From Zeus faber (lineage: Eukaryota > Chordata > Actinopteri > Zeiformes > Zeidae), in assembly GCA_960531495.1 (NCBI GenBank), contig OY482859.1, positions 15,976,774 through 16,040,773 of the forward strand: 64,000 bases of DNA, written 5' to 3'. This document shows, one piece after another, positions 1 through 15,500 of this stretch. The first letter of the stretch is position 1. Every line of letters begins with the position of its first letter. Both the position numbers and the translations under genes were made by a program. Under the pieces are notes generated by a model that was not told where the DNA came from, made no database searches, and was given only the letters and a program-made list of their open reading frames with translations.

Positions 1-467
1 CCTTGATCATGCTAGGTCACAAGTGAATATATTTAAAAGGATTAAATAGAGTTAAATCTGGAATCTTAAATAAAGGGGGTTTTCCCCTCACATAATTCTT
101 GTGCGGGAAACAGAAACAACAGCATAATTGCCGGCCGGATTCTGCTTTTACAATGAAACAAGACTTTAATAAGACAAGTCAATATTAGTCACAAGACTGA
201 AGCCAAGAAGGCTTTTAATGCTTAATGCATGAGTCTAGTTCTGTTGGACAGCTTAAAAGGAAGACTAGTCTGAAGTGAGTCTGATCTGATCTTTGCTTAC
301 TAATCCATTAGTAATCGGGTTTGGTGAACAGTGACTCGGGAAAGTACCTCTTCTGAGGAAAAGAGTGGATTTGTAATGCTACTATAAAGATCCTGTCAAG
401 CTTATTAGTGAGAAATAAACCAAATAACGACAATGTTGGGCAGGTTGAAGATCTGTTGGAGACTCAC

Positions 468-587
468 TGAGATCATCTCATCTTTCTTGCACTGCTGGGA
501 CAGGTCCCGGATCCCACTGACAAAGAGCTTGTTGGCGCTGATGTAGGCCTTCCCTGCCTCTATCATCCCACTGCATAGCTTCACCAA
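468..587 (-). other. acap3: acap3 coding exon 3 (BAR domain)
   Basis: A 120-nt, phase-0 exon of 40 codons. The acceptor is a C-rich tract ending in CAG just above 587 and the donor is GTGAGT just below 468. It encodes part of the first BAR helix bundle. Confidence 0.92.
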
Positions 588-3500
588 CTGGGGGAAAGAG
601 AGGAGAGTTACAGGGGTTATACGGACGATAGTGCACTGATATTTCACTCCCTTAACTTGACCGCACGACTAAATTCCTCCCCTTGCCATGTGATTCATGT
701 CTCGATCATTGTTGAATAAGGCCTCTTGTTTAGTTCCACATCATACACTTAATTCGCAGCCCACAAGAAGTTTTATTTCTAGAGCAGGGGGAGAAATCAT
801 CTACCTCTTCCACTTTTTTTTTTTTTTTCTCTTTTTAACGGAGGCATAAATATACCACGCATGCCTTGAGGTGAGTCATACAGTTGGTTGGAAGTTTTGT
901 TTGTTGGTTCAGCTTTAGCTCAGGCTGGACATGGTGGTCAAACTGATCCACCCAGCTGTCAACTGATGGTTCAGATGACCAATGATATTAGCCAGTCTGA
1001 TTGAATTCCCAAAACTGGGCGACCAGCTTAAATGCTTCCTCCTGCTGCGGTCTTTAACCCCCTTTCACCCCTATTTAGTTTGTGTGGACGAGTGCAACAA
1101 TGCCGCAAAATATCTCCTTATTGCCTTTACTGAGGTAGTTATTTTAACGAGAGCACTAACTCCTAATTGAACCGAGGCTTCAGTTCTCACTTGTGGTGGC
1201 TACATTCTCAAGTGTGGCCCATATGTTGTCTTATGATGTCCACATGTGACCCGACACATATGCCAACAGTAAAGACAGAGAGCAAGGGAAATCAGGACCA
1301 GAGACGGCAATTCAGTGCAGTAGCCTGTTTTGACAGGTTCCGATGATATTTGACAGGAGTGAAAAGTGAAGACCTCGTCCATCCATCCTATATGGGCTTT
1401 GCTTTATTTTTTGAGCCACAGTTAACGTATTACAACATACATTTTCACCTGGTTCCAATTAATCATCACAGTCCTCTACAGTGTTAAAAGTATTTGTCTT
1501 AAGGATCAATTTCTGACCCCGAATTTCCCACTTTTTCCCATGGTGCCCGTTTCACTTGAAGTAATTGTTTTGCTTCTGCATTTGTGGCGACTCGTGACGG
1601 CTCTTCTATGCCTCACTCTTGGCCAGACATTCTTCTTTCCTATACCCCTTTTCTCCAGCAAAGTCCTGCTTCCTCCCAGCTGCTAGCCAGATTTGAGCGT
1701 GCGCTTCACTGACCTTATTCGGTCCTAACACCCAGGAAGAGTCTTGTAGCTGTTGGGAATGGACCGTTTAGACGGGAATCCCACCCGTTTGTCTTTACAG
1801 GAAGGCGGACGAATAGAAGCTTAGGGGGTTGACGGTTGGGGACATGGTACTGTATCGCTCATCTGCGTGTCTAGACAGAGAAACACTTGAGCTGAAGTCA
1901 ATGGCTGACGGGGTGAAAAAAATTTCAATGCCTAGAGCGTGTTTGACAAACTGCCCATGGCTGCCCTTGAGATCAGAGCTTTTACAGTACTTTAAACCAA
2001 CATGTTCATTGGAGGAAACTCAAAACAAATTCCAATGGGAAATGGGCAATGTCGTGCCTTCAAACTATTTTTCAATCTACTGATGAATCTACAATATTCA
2101 TTCCTCAAAGATTATCATGGTTGAAGAGGTAATTTCTGGTTTGTGACGCATGGGCAATCAAGATCAGAGCACTGGAGGGAATATACAAATGCATCCTTGA
2201 CTCAATAAGTTCCTTGTTCTGTTTCATCCCCCCTTATATAATCGAATTTTGAAACCCTGAAATTGAATCAGCTTCCCTCCTGCAGAGTAGGCTTGGGCGA
2301 TTGGACGAATATATCGGGAATCCCTGATTGGCTGAGTCCAATCGGCAGTTGCACAATTCATAAGCACAATTCAAAGCATGTGCAATTCAAAGCGGGGTTA
2401 GGTAATAAGTGGGATTTGCTATGTTAGTGCTGAAAACAAGTATATTATTATTATTATTTTAATCGTGGTGAAAACTAGCACAAGCAGGAGCCCACGAGCC
2501 GGTGTTCGCGGCTTGTACGTTCTGATCATTTAAAGAGAAAGCTACAGAGTATCGGCAGCTTGTGAGAAGTGTCGGGCCGCACCGGTACGCAAGAAAAAAA
2601 GTCCCAGTACAGCAAAGAGTAAAACGTAGATGGAAATTGTGACATGAGTGTTCCAGGTGGAGCATGTGGCTGCTTGTTAAACAGAAACCATGATGCTTTG
2701 AAGGCTCGTCTACACAGTACATCCTTTTATTGTCAGTGAGTCCCATCTCACTGTTGATGCCATGTCTCATTTTTAACTATGTTGAAATGTCAATGTAATG
2801 TTCAAGACTAGTTTGAAGTATAAAGAACTTCAGTCACAGCCTCTGTCGGTCATTTTCTGAGTGGACTACAGCTGGAATAGGCCTGGGATAATACGACTGT
2901 AAAGCCGACTGCAAAGAGTGTATGTTACTACTGCTGTGTAATCACTGTGTCGGTAAACCTGCTTTATTGGAAAGTAGTGTAATGCGGTACTTTTGCAACA
3001 ATCATCCTTTAATCTTTCCAATACAGATATGATGTTATTCCTCATAAACCTACCGGAATAGGCCATAACAAATTCAAGCATATCACATACTATTGCATAT
3101 ACTTCTGCATAAGCTCCGGCAAACAAACAATAAGTGGTAAAACAACATCTATAAAGGACATCTGGTGCTAAAAATTACAAAATGTGGACCTCGTTATTCA
3201 CAGTGTTGACAAAGAAACAGATTTGGTGGAACCGTCTTACCTTGTCTAGTTTGGCTTCAATCTCTACCACCTCTGTCTCCACCTCATCGATATTTGCCCT
3301 GCAAATACATAGAGAAATGTGTTATTTCCAGCAAAATAATGACTTATGGATGATCTATAGCTATACCATTGTTAATATTATATCCTAAATAAGACTATCA
3401 ATCGACCTGTCAATCCGAAAAGAAATTGATACCAGTCTTGTTTGACAAATGTAACAGTAAGCCATTCATTCTCAATATAATAACCAAAGCTCAACTTTTT

Positions 3501-6500
3501 GTGGTCTCAAAGATGCATTTCGGACTTCATTAATGTACAAACTTTTTAAGTTATAAGTTTAAGATGTACGTTTTTTCCTTTAATGAATCTTCATGCTTTC
3601 AGGCTATTTTCCCTCATTGGAAAAATGTATCCATTGTAAGAACTGCTTCTCGTCCCCTCCGTCCTTAGAAAGAAAGCATGACAGCCTGAAAATCAGCAAA
3701 ACATGGAAATATTTGGAGAGAGCCAAGCCCCAGACACATTCATAGTGCAAACCTCAATCTCACTAGCCATCTACCCCACCAATAACAATATCGATACCGC
3801 CCCCACCACCACACCCAATAGCATCTGGACCCCGCAGCTGAGGGTGATTTACACTTCGGTGGCCCACCGCCGGCTGATGTCACTGAACCCTGAGAAACAG
3901 CCACTCTTCAAGAGGCTACAGCTGTGGGGCGGTTTCTCTCCCATTGCTGATCTGATGGCCTGATGTCAGCAGGAGCGAAGTGGATTATGTATGGACCTAC
4001 AGTCAGAGGGAGGTTCGTCATCCTTCCTATGTAATCTCTCTCTCTCTGCGTCGCCCATCCTCCCACGTCAGCACCCGGCTGCCCCGTGGGACTGTGTGGG
4101 TGCAGCGGAGTGTAAATATGATCTGTGCGTAACGCCTCTCAGCACTCTCTACTGCAACGTTTTCACCGCAGAAGCAGGGCTCTCTGCCTTTCTTGCCAGG
4201 TCGCCTCACACAGGTTTCCAGTTCGGGATAGACGAGATGGCAGCGCGAATCGCAGCACAACAAAGAGGTGGCTGATATGATTATCTGTGACACGTACTGT
4301 ATAGGCAGAGCCGGGACACTGACCTCTACAGTATTTATGTTGCTCTTTCTCCAACCCCGTCTCCCATCATTGCCTAGCTTTGGGTGGATTAGCTTGCTTG
4401 GCCACGCTGAAGCATACTCAGGGGAGGACGGATGGCACATGCACCGCTTATTCTTTCCACCCTTACCCCCCAGAGCTTGCGCTCTCACTTCTGCCATTAA
4501 AGTGGAACAGGGAGAGAGTTGGGGGGGTAAAAATAATCCAGAGAGGAAAGATCTGTCAAACCCAGGCTCATGCCAATTTGAAACAGACATCAGCAGAATA
4601 ATCAATACAGTGTTATTTCACATAAGGGATGAATGTTATTGTAACTTGGACTGATCTCCCGTAGCAACCGCACCCAGGGATAATCCTGCAGTGAGCCACT
4701 CATAATGTTTTAATAGCTGATGTCATTTTTAAAACATCCCTTTTAATATGTGGTAACGTAGGGCTTAACAGAGTGCTGTTTTTTTTCTTTCTTTTTTGGG
4801 GGTTGCTGGTAGGGTTAGGACATGAATCTGACAATGACTGCTCTTCAAATGTTTTATTTAATTTTTATAGTGTCCCATCTATAGAAAATATTTCAGCAGC
4901 AGTGCATCTGCAGTTTGTGGACGTTGCAGACATTAATAGCATAGAAAGATTTTAGAAACTGCAACCAGACATCTACTAAATGTCCGTTTGGTTGAACAAT
5001 CTACTTGTAACAAAAATCTGTAGCAAGCTACATAAGGAACGGAGACCCTTTATCACATCTAACACATAATCTCAGAGGAACTTTGTTAAGGCCATGCAGT
5101 GCATCTCTAGGAATGAAGCTATCTGGGCCTGGCTGAGCATTGCAAAATGCTGGCTGGCATTTTGCCTTCCAGATGTGTTTCCCCAGTGAATTTATGCTGG
5201 CTTGCGGGACAGCTGCTCACGTTAGCCCCCAGGCCCTGACCCCCCACTGTCCTGTCTCACTCAACATGCCTTCCATAATGGATGCACAAACTGCCCCGGG
5301 CCCATAACCATGGCAACCATCCCCCAAAATGGGCATCGGCAATCCTCAATGTAGTCGTGTGTTGACCCTTTACTCAAACCATACACAGTCATGGGGTTAG
5401 CTGGACAAGGATATGACTCACAGCAAGTTTGGCTTGGTAGGGATGGCCACGCTGTTGTAGTGATTCATCAGTGATCAAATACCCATCTGTCCACATTTGA
5501 TCTTGGTTCATATCTTCAACGAGGAATATACAACCATAGATCACTGAATTACCAGTGTACAAATGAGCTCCACACAGAGCTTGTGTTATAATGCATGCTC
5601 TCCAAGCCTCATAACAACCCAACCAACACAATACAGGTACTCCTCACTTAACGACCTACCTGTTTAATGACCATTCGGACTTACGACCAGCTCTCTGACC
5701 AGTCTGTATTGTGCGCTGCCTACAATACCACGGCGTGCCTGGGAAGCCTGGTGGCCTGCATGGGAAATGAGCAGGTGGGAGGCGAGGAGAAAAGTAGCGC
5801 CAGGTCCAGGTACTGACCCCTAAAACACAGCCATGGCTTCTAAACCCACAGCCAGCTGGGGCACACCAACTGAGCCTACGCAGTGAGGCCCAGTGGGCGA
5901 ACCAATGACTGTGCAATGCAGCGGAATCACCGTGCCAGCATACAAAGGAGAACAGCTGTAGAGCAGGCTGGCTGCTACTTTCAAGTGATCCTTCATGTTA
6001 AACAGACTGCTTGATACTGAGTCGTTATTTTCCCTCTCTAACACTGCTCAGTGTCTTTAATCTCAGCTAGATTCTGCACCAAGGGGGAAGGACTTCATTA
6101 ATGGAGAAGAATGGGCTGTTTGGGAAGCCAGAAGAGACGGGGAGGAGAGACCTGATGGGTTGCTGGCTATGGACCCCATTGTGACACCACCATTTCCTGT
6201 CTGGAGGGATGACAGCATTTTGTTGGAATATTGATTGCTTTAGTGCCCTAATTGAGGCTGAGTTGTCAGGCTGAATAGGTGATTGTAGGAGGATGGGATC
6301 CTTGAGAATCTCCCCCTTGGCTCCGCTGAAGGGAATATTCCTTGCTTGGGTTATTCTTATCCGTATAGCTCCTAATATGCCAGAACTCCTCCTCCTCCTA
6401 CTTTCCATGGAGACTACATTATGAGCTAATGCAGGGTCAAGCAGGTGCCCCCCTACTGCAATGCCAAGCACTTACCAAAAATTTAGCACAGACTATTTTC

Positions 6501-9500
6501 AGAACACAATACACCTCCTCATACCAACGGTAAGGGCACAGTAAAAAGTGTCAGTATTATATTAACCTTCATACACCTGTCTTGCTGCATTTCATGAGAC
6601 AAAGATTGTGCAATCAGTTGACGTATTGTATTTCCATTAGATTAACAATTAGACTTTCACCAAATTAGACTTCCACCAACCAATAATCTATGGTAACAGA
6701 CACTAATGCTTCTAGAGTGTGATCGAGTTCAAATATCTCCAAAAGTGCCCCCCTAACACGCCTTTAAAATCCTGACTATTGTTTCATAAGCCTAGGATTT
6801 TTTTTCCCACTTGAAAGCTTAGATGTGTGTTCCTCATGCTTAACTAGGACTGCTTTCTGCTCTGAAAAAGACCTACCTATAAACAGTGCTCACATTTCTG
6901 CCCAGACTATAAGAGAGAGTGCCTGCATTTGGTACATTTAACTCAGACGTCCTCAACACACGCATCTGCACTAATGGCTTCACAGAACTGACGTGCCTGC
7001 TGCCACAATAATTACTCATTTATGCTTCGATTACAACAAGCCAAGGGGACAGGGCATTAGGCTGTCCACTGAGGAAGGTATTCAGTTGCACATTCCCCAC
7101 ACAATGCACTCACCGCTGGGCTGTAAAATGCATCTTGGTTGCTGACATCAACCATGTCAGTATTGATATCGGGGGGAAAACAGCTTCCATATGAGTAAAG
7201 TGGCCTGGGTGCTCCCCATCCCCCTGATTTCCTACTGTGCCAAATACTTGCATGTAGCCAACAGCTGAGAGGCAACCATTCACCAAAGCCTATTTCATTT
7301 CCAAGGCAACAGCCTTCTCTTGTAGCAGACAGGCATCCGTCCCAGCCCACCCACCCATTCAATGGATTCAATAAGTCACAGGACCACCAACACTTTTACC
7401 GTACCATTGGGGCACTGGAACTCTGATCTTAGGCTTGTCAAAAAGTGCTGTTTGGTGCAGATCCTTGGCAGATCAGGGCAGACTTGACATTGACTTGACT
7501 CCAGGTCTCTTTCACTAGTGTATGAAAAAAAATCCATACAGCAATTGTTGGAATATATAACAAAAAAGACAGACACCACCAAATTAACACCGTTAAATAA
7601 AACCTACAGTAAAACCCTCTACAATTTCATTCATCGAGCATGTGCCTAACACTGCCAGGCTGGATGCCAAACCCCATACCCCCCTGAGGGCTCTTAGCCA
7701 AGCGGCGGTTGAAGTGACAGTGACAAGACTAACTGCTGCCTAACATAGCTTGTCCTAATGGGCAGGCCCAGAAACTAGGTCTTAAAAACAGAAGGGCACA
7801 TGCCTCCCTTCTTGCAACAATGGGGGAACTTAATAAATCAGTGACAAGGACACTGCGGGGTGCGGAAAATGACATCTTCCACAATGACTAAGTGGGCTCT
7901 AGTCAAAGGACAACGGACTCATGTTTTCAGAAACAGCAACAAAAGCAGTTTATTTGAAGCTCTGACCTCATTTTACACTGTATTCATTTACAATTATGTT
8001 CAATTCAAAGATTCAGATAACCAACATTTGTATGAGCAATATGCAATATAACATGTTGTATTTTTTATTAGTCATGGGGTTATTTTATAGACAAAATGAC
8101 CAGACATAACCATGTTTGGATACTAGTCAAGTAGGACCATTATCACACATGTACTGTAGGTCTGTCATGATCCTGAAATTTTAGTTTACAATAAATTATT
8201 GTATTTTTTTGCATTATATAGTGCAACAGACATTTGGCTACAGTCAATTTTTGATTATGAAATATCTGTTACAGCTCAACACATATCCTATCTCAATTTA
8301 AAAGGACAGAGGAAGGAAGGTTTTCAGAATATCCGTGCAAATTCAGACAATCGGAGCTGGCCCGCTACCTTGGCCAGCTTGTGCGACCTACCACTGTTGG
8401 CATAGCAAAGTGTTTTGCCCACCTATTCCCATGGACAGATTGAAGTCAGCAATCTGTTAAATCTGACCAACCTGCAAGCCTGACAGAATTTCTGAAATTT
8501 TACATCCCACAGAATTCCCATGAGTCCCGCAGGATGCGATGGGATTATAAAATGTGTTTTGTGTATAATGACCATCTGAGCCCACATTAGTCTGACAATA
8601 GCACTATATAGAGACACAACCATGTCACATACTTAAAAACATACACACAAACAGTGACAGTGGTGACGAGATTATAAAATCTTGACAACTTCTGCCCACA
8701 AAATTTTGCAAGAAGAAGTGAGAAGGGAAATATATTTATTTTACGGAGAAAAAAAAGGCTTCTGGCTACATATTCCATTCTTGACTGCACAATGACCCCG
8801 CCAAAGTCAACGCCCTGGATTTTTGTTTTATCTACTGAGGTAGATCACTAGGCTAGCAGCGGTTCAGGTGCTCATCCTGTGGTGATGGTCCATTCGCTGT
8901 GGGTGAACTCTGTGCCTATCTTCTTTCTGCACCGCCTCTCCTCTTGCCATCTATCTCTGCCCAAGCAGCAGCCTCATTCTACCTCCGACAGCCTTATGCA
9001 CTCTGCGGTACCCGTCTGCATGCCACAGACCGCGGCACATAAATCATGAGGGAATGAACAGCCAGAGGCAATAATACAGATGGGTTTCCATCTCAGAAAG
9101 CGGATCCAAACACTGAAGCAAAGATTAAAATAATAATTCAACAACAACCCATTAAAGGAAGAAGCTAATGTCCAACAAAAATTGCATTTGGTTTCTAAAA
9201 TGACTCAATATTCAATATCATATTATTTTTACTAAGACTGCAAGCACACTACATGTGTAGCACAGACCCATCATCTATCATTTGGTTTTCATTTTTCATC
9301 CCAGAGCCTGAATGTTATGGCATGTTTTGTTTCTATGGTCTTAGAAAAAAAGGAAACTAAGATCACCCTTCTTGTTGAAATGAATGGTTTTCTATTGGAG
9401 AGTTTAAATCCTATCCTAGTTCTACGGTATGGCTTTAGTTGTGCCGAGGAGAGGGGCGTTGGTTCCGGCGGTGCCCAGCAACAACCAAACTATCCTCAGA

Positions 9501-12500
9501 AAAGTGCCAGCCAAGCAGCGAGACAGCTAGGCAGTTGGGCTTCCCTGAGCAGAGGATAACATTCCCTGTTTAATCAGACCACATGAATCCCATCTCCTCA
9601 ACGTGCTTACAGAGAGGGGAATAGAGACGCATTCCTTAGCTGAGACATTCAAATCAAACAAGATTTCTGCGGCCCTGGGGAACTGTATTCTTGCAAAACA
9701 ATTTGCCAGGGTTGCTTGTTACGGCATTCCAGGTGAAGTCCAAGAATAAAATACTTGTCAGATGTACCGGGTTGTCCGAACACGTTTTTGAATGACTTGT
9801 TGAGGTTTGCTCATTTCCTCCAAAATGCTCCAACTGGAAGCCCAAAGGAGCTACTACTAAAAATCTTAGCATGAATATTCCTCTCCCTCTCACAGATCTG
9901 TCTGCCATGCATTGACTCCTGACCCTTTGGCAACACCACAACAGGGACGTGACCACCCCGGGGAGGGAGCCGCTGACCCTGGCTCCCATCGCACAGAAAG
10001 CCCAGACAGCATGGAGGTACTGGGATACAAGAACAAGGTTGAGCCGCCAAAACACACAGAGTCACCCAGAGTCTTGCATTTCACAAGTTTTTGAGAAAGG
10101 GGGTTGGGGGGGGGGGGGGGGGCTCAGAGGCTCCAAATCAACAGCAGTGACTGACAGCTTTTTCCCGTACGTAAAATTCAGCCTATGAAGATTTTACTGA
10201 GTCAGTGCTCTAGATCTGCCGTAACAAGAGAGAGATGTCATTTGGAGTGTTAAAAATACAACAAAGGCGATTCCATTGGTTCAGAATAAATCAAACAAAG
10301 GCCATTAGATGTGTCAAAAAGACTGCGTTCAACTAATAACATATGACACTTTGAGGCAAATTTCACACATGCAATGACATTTCAGTCTGCAGACATTTGG
10401 ATTTCTTTATAACGGAATAAAACTGGTCACTGTTTTCTTTTTGTGGGTCAGGGCTTTGAATGTTACACAAATAGCACAACATCTGGATCGTCTAATTTTA
10501 GCTTCTACTCAGACAGAAGCAGCCAGAATAATAGGATTTGAATGAATCCATAAATAAATTATGAATATCAATGCAGATTTCAAGCGTCAACTGGTGATGT
10601 TGTACTGTTTGGACTGTAGTCCGAATTGTAAAACCAGATGCCCTAACTCCAAAATTATGACACAAAAAGCTCTTATGTGGTAGACATTTCTCTTCCCCTC
10701 TCATTATGAAATGGACCGGTATTTTTTTTGTTCTGTGTCAGCCTTTCCACTAATATTTCTGTAACTATGAGTCAGCTATGTTACGGTTGTACTCTGCCTC
10801 TCATTCATATCTCAGACAAATGGTTACACTTCAATTATCTGGTAAAATCAAAAAAATCAAAAATCCCAAATCCAATTCCTTATCTTGTTTACGGAAAGGA
10901 GAATCGGCAATCATCCTCAAAAACACCACAAAAACACTTGTTTGCCTTCCTTTGTTATATTCACATAAGCATCTTGAGTGAGAATGTTGGACTGTTTGGA
11001 TAACCTGATAGCGGGACCATTATTCTGTGCATCCCCGAGGGATTTGATTGTTAGTGCAGGCTGGCTGTCAGTCAAAGTTGGAGAACTAAACAGTGGGAGT
11101 GGTGGGGCAAGGGCCAAGGCTTATCTGGGAATCAGCATGGGATTTGTAACCATGTTGCTGGAGGGCGTGTGTCTGCGGAAAGCCTCTTGCTCCCGGCCCA
11201 AAGAGGACAAGGGACAGGAGTGGAGGCATTATGGAGGATGGGTGGTGGTGGTGTGGTGTGGTCAACGCTGCCCCGTGGCATCCCCGGGCTTCTGCACAAT
11301 ATTCTGAGCAGGAAAAAGAGTTGGATTGAGTAATGGAAAATGTTAGGGAGAAGAAAATGTGTCGGAAAAAAAGGAATCCTCAATATTTTAAGCAGTGCTT
11401 TTGGAGACAAAATGAAAACCCTATTCTTAAAAAAAAAACAAAAAAAACATCAGTTCAGCTCAAAGGCAAACCACCTGCTACCACATTGGTTTCTTCTTCA
11501 GCTTCACAATTGTGTGCCACTTTGTTTTAAACTCAAAAGGGGTTGTCGAGTTGTGGCTTTCGGTAATGTACACAGACTGCAAACATATAGATTGTAGTAG
11601 AAGCTACGGTATCTAATGCATTAAAATGGGCGATGTACATGTCCTGACCTGAAGTGGAATATAATTATATAATAACTTACTCAATAGATTCTCAACTCAA
11701 ATTGCCTACTAGGATCGACATTTTTGCTCTATAAAAAACAAGTACAAAAGAATGTCAAGGGACAAATTTGTGGGAGAAGTTTGATGGTTTTGATTCACGA
11801 GCCTGCACACAATTAAATTCAACGTGACATGTTTAGGTCCCAACAGGACGCTTGTGCTCGTGTGAATCAGACAAATACTGGATTCGCACAAGTGTACTTC
11901 CAGCTTGTGACACTGATTTTCAGTACAGAGTACGTTCCAAAGTGGCCATGTGTTGCTCCCCCTCCTGACCTTTTCTGAAGGCAGTATTCTTGTTTGGAGG
12001 CTGTAGTGGAACGCAGCTGACTAACAGGACAATGAATGGGAATGCCGCCAGTGAGCACTGAATGACCTTGAATTGTGTGACAGCAGTGAAGTCAATGAGG
12101 ACATCCCAAGTTCAAGGTCGACAACTCTCACTTTCATATCATTTTGAGAAGAAACCCATTTTACTGTTTTCACTTTCACAGATTTAACATCAGTATCATG
12201 GTAACTGCTGGAAAATATCACTAGATGGAATGACAAAGAGAGATACGAGTAAGTTCGCTTTAACAATGCTTGGCCAAATGTGACTCCCGTCTTAGATAAA
12301 CTGTAACTGTATGCTAACCTCTTGCTTTCTTAAATGTAGACCAATGCAGGCCACATCGTTAATAACCAAATAACTCATTTGTGTGATGATGAGGAAGAGA
12401 AACAAAGGCAGAGACGGACACAAACAGAAAGTATGAGAGAATAAGAAAGGCATATCATGAGGATCAATGCAATATAATATATTTTAGAAAATGGTATTAA

Positions 12501-15500
12501 AAAAAATCATGCTGTGTAAGCCAGTCTACCCTATGAGTGCTGTGATGTTCTTGATGTTAAAAACCTGAGGTAATGCTAGTATAAGCATGTAAAATGGTAA
12601 TGATTAGAAAAGAGATCCCAAATATTGTCTGCAATAGGGCTTTTCTACGAACCAGCTGGGTATACCCCAATGTATAATGCAGTTCCAGCTCCAGTCCTCC
12701 AACTAATGTCTGGGGCCATTCAATTAAGCAACAAATCCCATGGGGAAATGGCACTTCAGATGGCAGACAGCGCCAGCCAAAAAAAGGCTGTCAAGAAGAA
12801 GTATGATAAGGCTTAACCCTTTCGGCAGGACTGCAGTGTATATTCAGTCCATTCTGTGCCCCACTAGTGTGATTCAATTGTTATCTGTTACACTTTGTAT
12901 ACGAGGCAAGAAGATTTGTGAGGCGGAAAGGCGGACAGACCAGAGAAAGTTCAGGATGCAGGCCGTCTGAGCTGGACAAGCAGGTTTATGTTAACACAGG
13001 GTGGTCCAACATGACTCCAGCACACAAAAATGTCAATGAAGATATTAAGAGTGACAGAAGAAAGGCTAGACCTCACACGGTAATGGGCAAATGTCCTAGC
13101 CGTGAGAATTTTCTGAGACAATGTTCCATTGTAGGGACCGAGACAATGAAGCCCCACAGACACAGTGCTTCTTAAAGCTTCTGCCTGGGCATCACATCAG
13201 GCTGCCTGGGTCAACGGCTGCAGAGGAGAGAGTGATGATTCCGGTAAGCCAGTCCCATATCGCAACACACTGACATTTCGGTGAAATAACTGAATTCCCC
13301 CAGTGAAAAATCCCTCGTCTACATAACCACTATGTCCAACGGTGGTTGGGCTGAGCTGGGAGTCTTCCCGGCATTTTTGTGGGCTAAACATGCTGCTTGG
13401 CTTGCACTAGAAAGACATACCAGACGTGTGAAGCATTCAGCTCTTTCCTGTCTGAAAACTTGGGAGATGGAGCTTGCAGAAACAACAGACCATGCTAAAT
13501 AACTAAAGACAGCTTCCATATGGATTATGTTGAGAACCCTTTGATGGTGAGCATCCATGAGAAGTAATTTGAAGTCTGCTGTTTTACATGTGATCCAGAA
13601 GCGGATAAATGATGAAAAATATATGCAGCTGTCTTGGAAAACACTCGATTTTGAGTCATTGTCTAAACATCAGACTGCTGGTTAATACAAAACTGTGGAA
13701 AATATACCCATTCAAGTAACCCACCGATACATCATGTAAAGGTCTCAACGTCAGCAGAGTTTACTCAGTAGACTGGGAGACAACAGGAGAGGTGCTGTGT
13801 CCTCACATTTCCCCTTGTCTTTCCCGCAGATGTTTCCTCTCCCCGAAAGTCAGCACCCTGTCCGTTACGTCAATCTCTGACTCTCTTCCGTGCCCCCTGA
13901 CCCAATCCCATCAGTCCCGGAACTAGGAAGTTGATGACCCCTGTGTCAACACATACCCTGGGCAAAGCTGTCAACTGGAAAGAGTAGACCCAAGATGGTA
14001 AGGTACAGTATCCAAATCAAATGGTGTCTACTATCCTTTGTGAGTATTTTTTCCAAGCAGACAGAGGAGAAATATTTTTGACACTAATGAGGAATGGACA
14101 AGCAGTTTGATGTTATATTTGCAATTGTTTTAAAAAAAAAAAAAAAAAAAAAAAGGGAGAAAGCGTTGTAAAGAACTCTTGGTGAGAACGAAACTATAAC
14201 AGACTGTGAAAGTGCACAAATGATAGAAATGATAGATTGATAGAAAGACAATTTCTGGCTTAAGATTATTAGCGTCACCACAAGGGTTCATACTCTCAAC
14301 ATAGAATACATCAAAATCTAACTTATGGAGTTCAACCTAACCTATGACATTGGTGAATTTAAACAAAAGTTCAATAATATGAAGTCCAACATGATTTTGC
14401 CATGAAACCTTTGTTTGTCATCAAACAAGGGTAGTTCTTGTTTGAAATAATGAGTATAATAAAATCTAATTTTGCAACACAGCTGGAAATGCTCTCCTGA
14501 AACCAACTATACACTTGAATGCATATAAAGGATTAGAATTTGGCTCAAACTGAGATTGACGAGGAAGGTTGGCTGTAATAACAGATGCGTCAGCAACCTC
14601 ATCACAGTCTCCCTCCCACCTCTCTGGGCCACTACCCTTTACTCTGAACCCCCTTTTAATATTTCAGCAGGCTGACGCATTTCCTGACACATCCCCAGGC
14701 TCAGTCCTGGCCAGGCCACGACCAGGAAGTCCGCCCCCACTCACAGGGGAAGGCTGCAAGGAGAGGAAAAGTAGAAAAGGGGGGTGTGAGGAAAAAGAGA
14801 GAGAGACAGGACGGAGAGAGGGATAGACCAAATCCAAAGCAGATGCTCATCTTGATTACACGTGTGATTCAGCATTTCAAAACTGAGATGTACCAGAGCC
14901 TGGTGACTGTAGAACCATGGCCCTGGACCCAGCTAAAAGGCAACTGAGGCAATGGCCTTTGATGAGTGTTAATCTTCACTACTACTTTTGTTTTCAATCC
15001 AGTGGTTGTGGCACAGAGCTTAAGACAGTTCCGTATTTCTTTTCTTCACACAACAGTTGGGGTATATAAAGACAAAGAGTTTCAGAAGAGTCAAATCGCT
15101 CGCTTATAAGGCATTTCAGTCCACATACATTAGGCTGAGCTGCCCTATGTTGCCACTCTCTCTACAAATAATCTAAATGAACTAAGAATCAGGGCCCGAA
15201 TGGGTCCATCTAATAGTCTGTTTTTCGATAACAAACAGAGCCTTGTCTCCATTGACCGTGTAGTGACAGATACCTGTTCACCGCAAATAAACACTTATTG
15301 TTAAATATTTGTTTGTATAGACTGGATTAAAAATGGATGTAGAAACCGTGACATCACTTGTTGTTTCCCGAAGAGAAAGTCCAATTTTCTCAAATGGTAT
15401 ACAAATTGAGTGTTTTATGTGTAAGGAGCAAGTGAAAGATTTGCCAGAGATTTTTGAAAAAGCTGTCTACAGCGCAGCTTATAAGACTCATGCAGCTTTT

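Noticed and set aside
468-587. Possibility that the BAR-domain gene is ACAP2
   Set aside because: LVKLCSGM, AGKAY and LFVSGIRDLSQQC follow ACAP3, whereas ACAP2 has a clearly different sequence here; ints11 and cptp as neighbours also point to ACAP3.
4027-4605. 192-codon minus-strand ORF in acap3 intron 1
   Set aside because: No recognisable domain, no splice-consistent partner, and overlapping ORFs on both strands; likely chance in a GC-richer patch.
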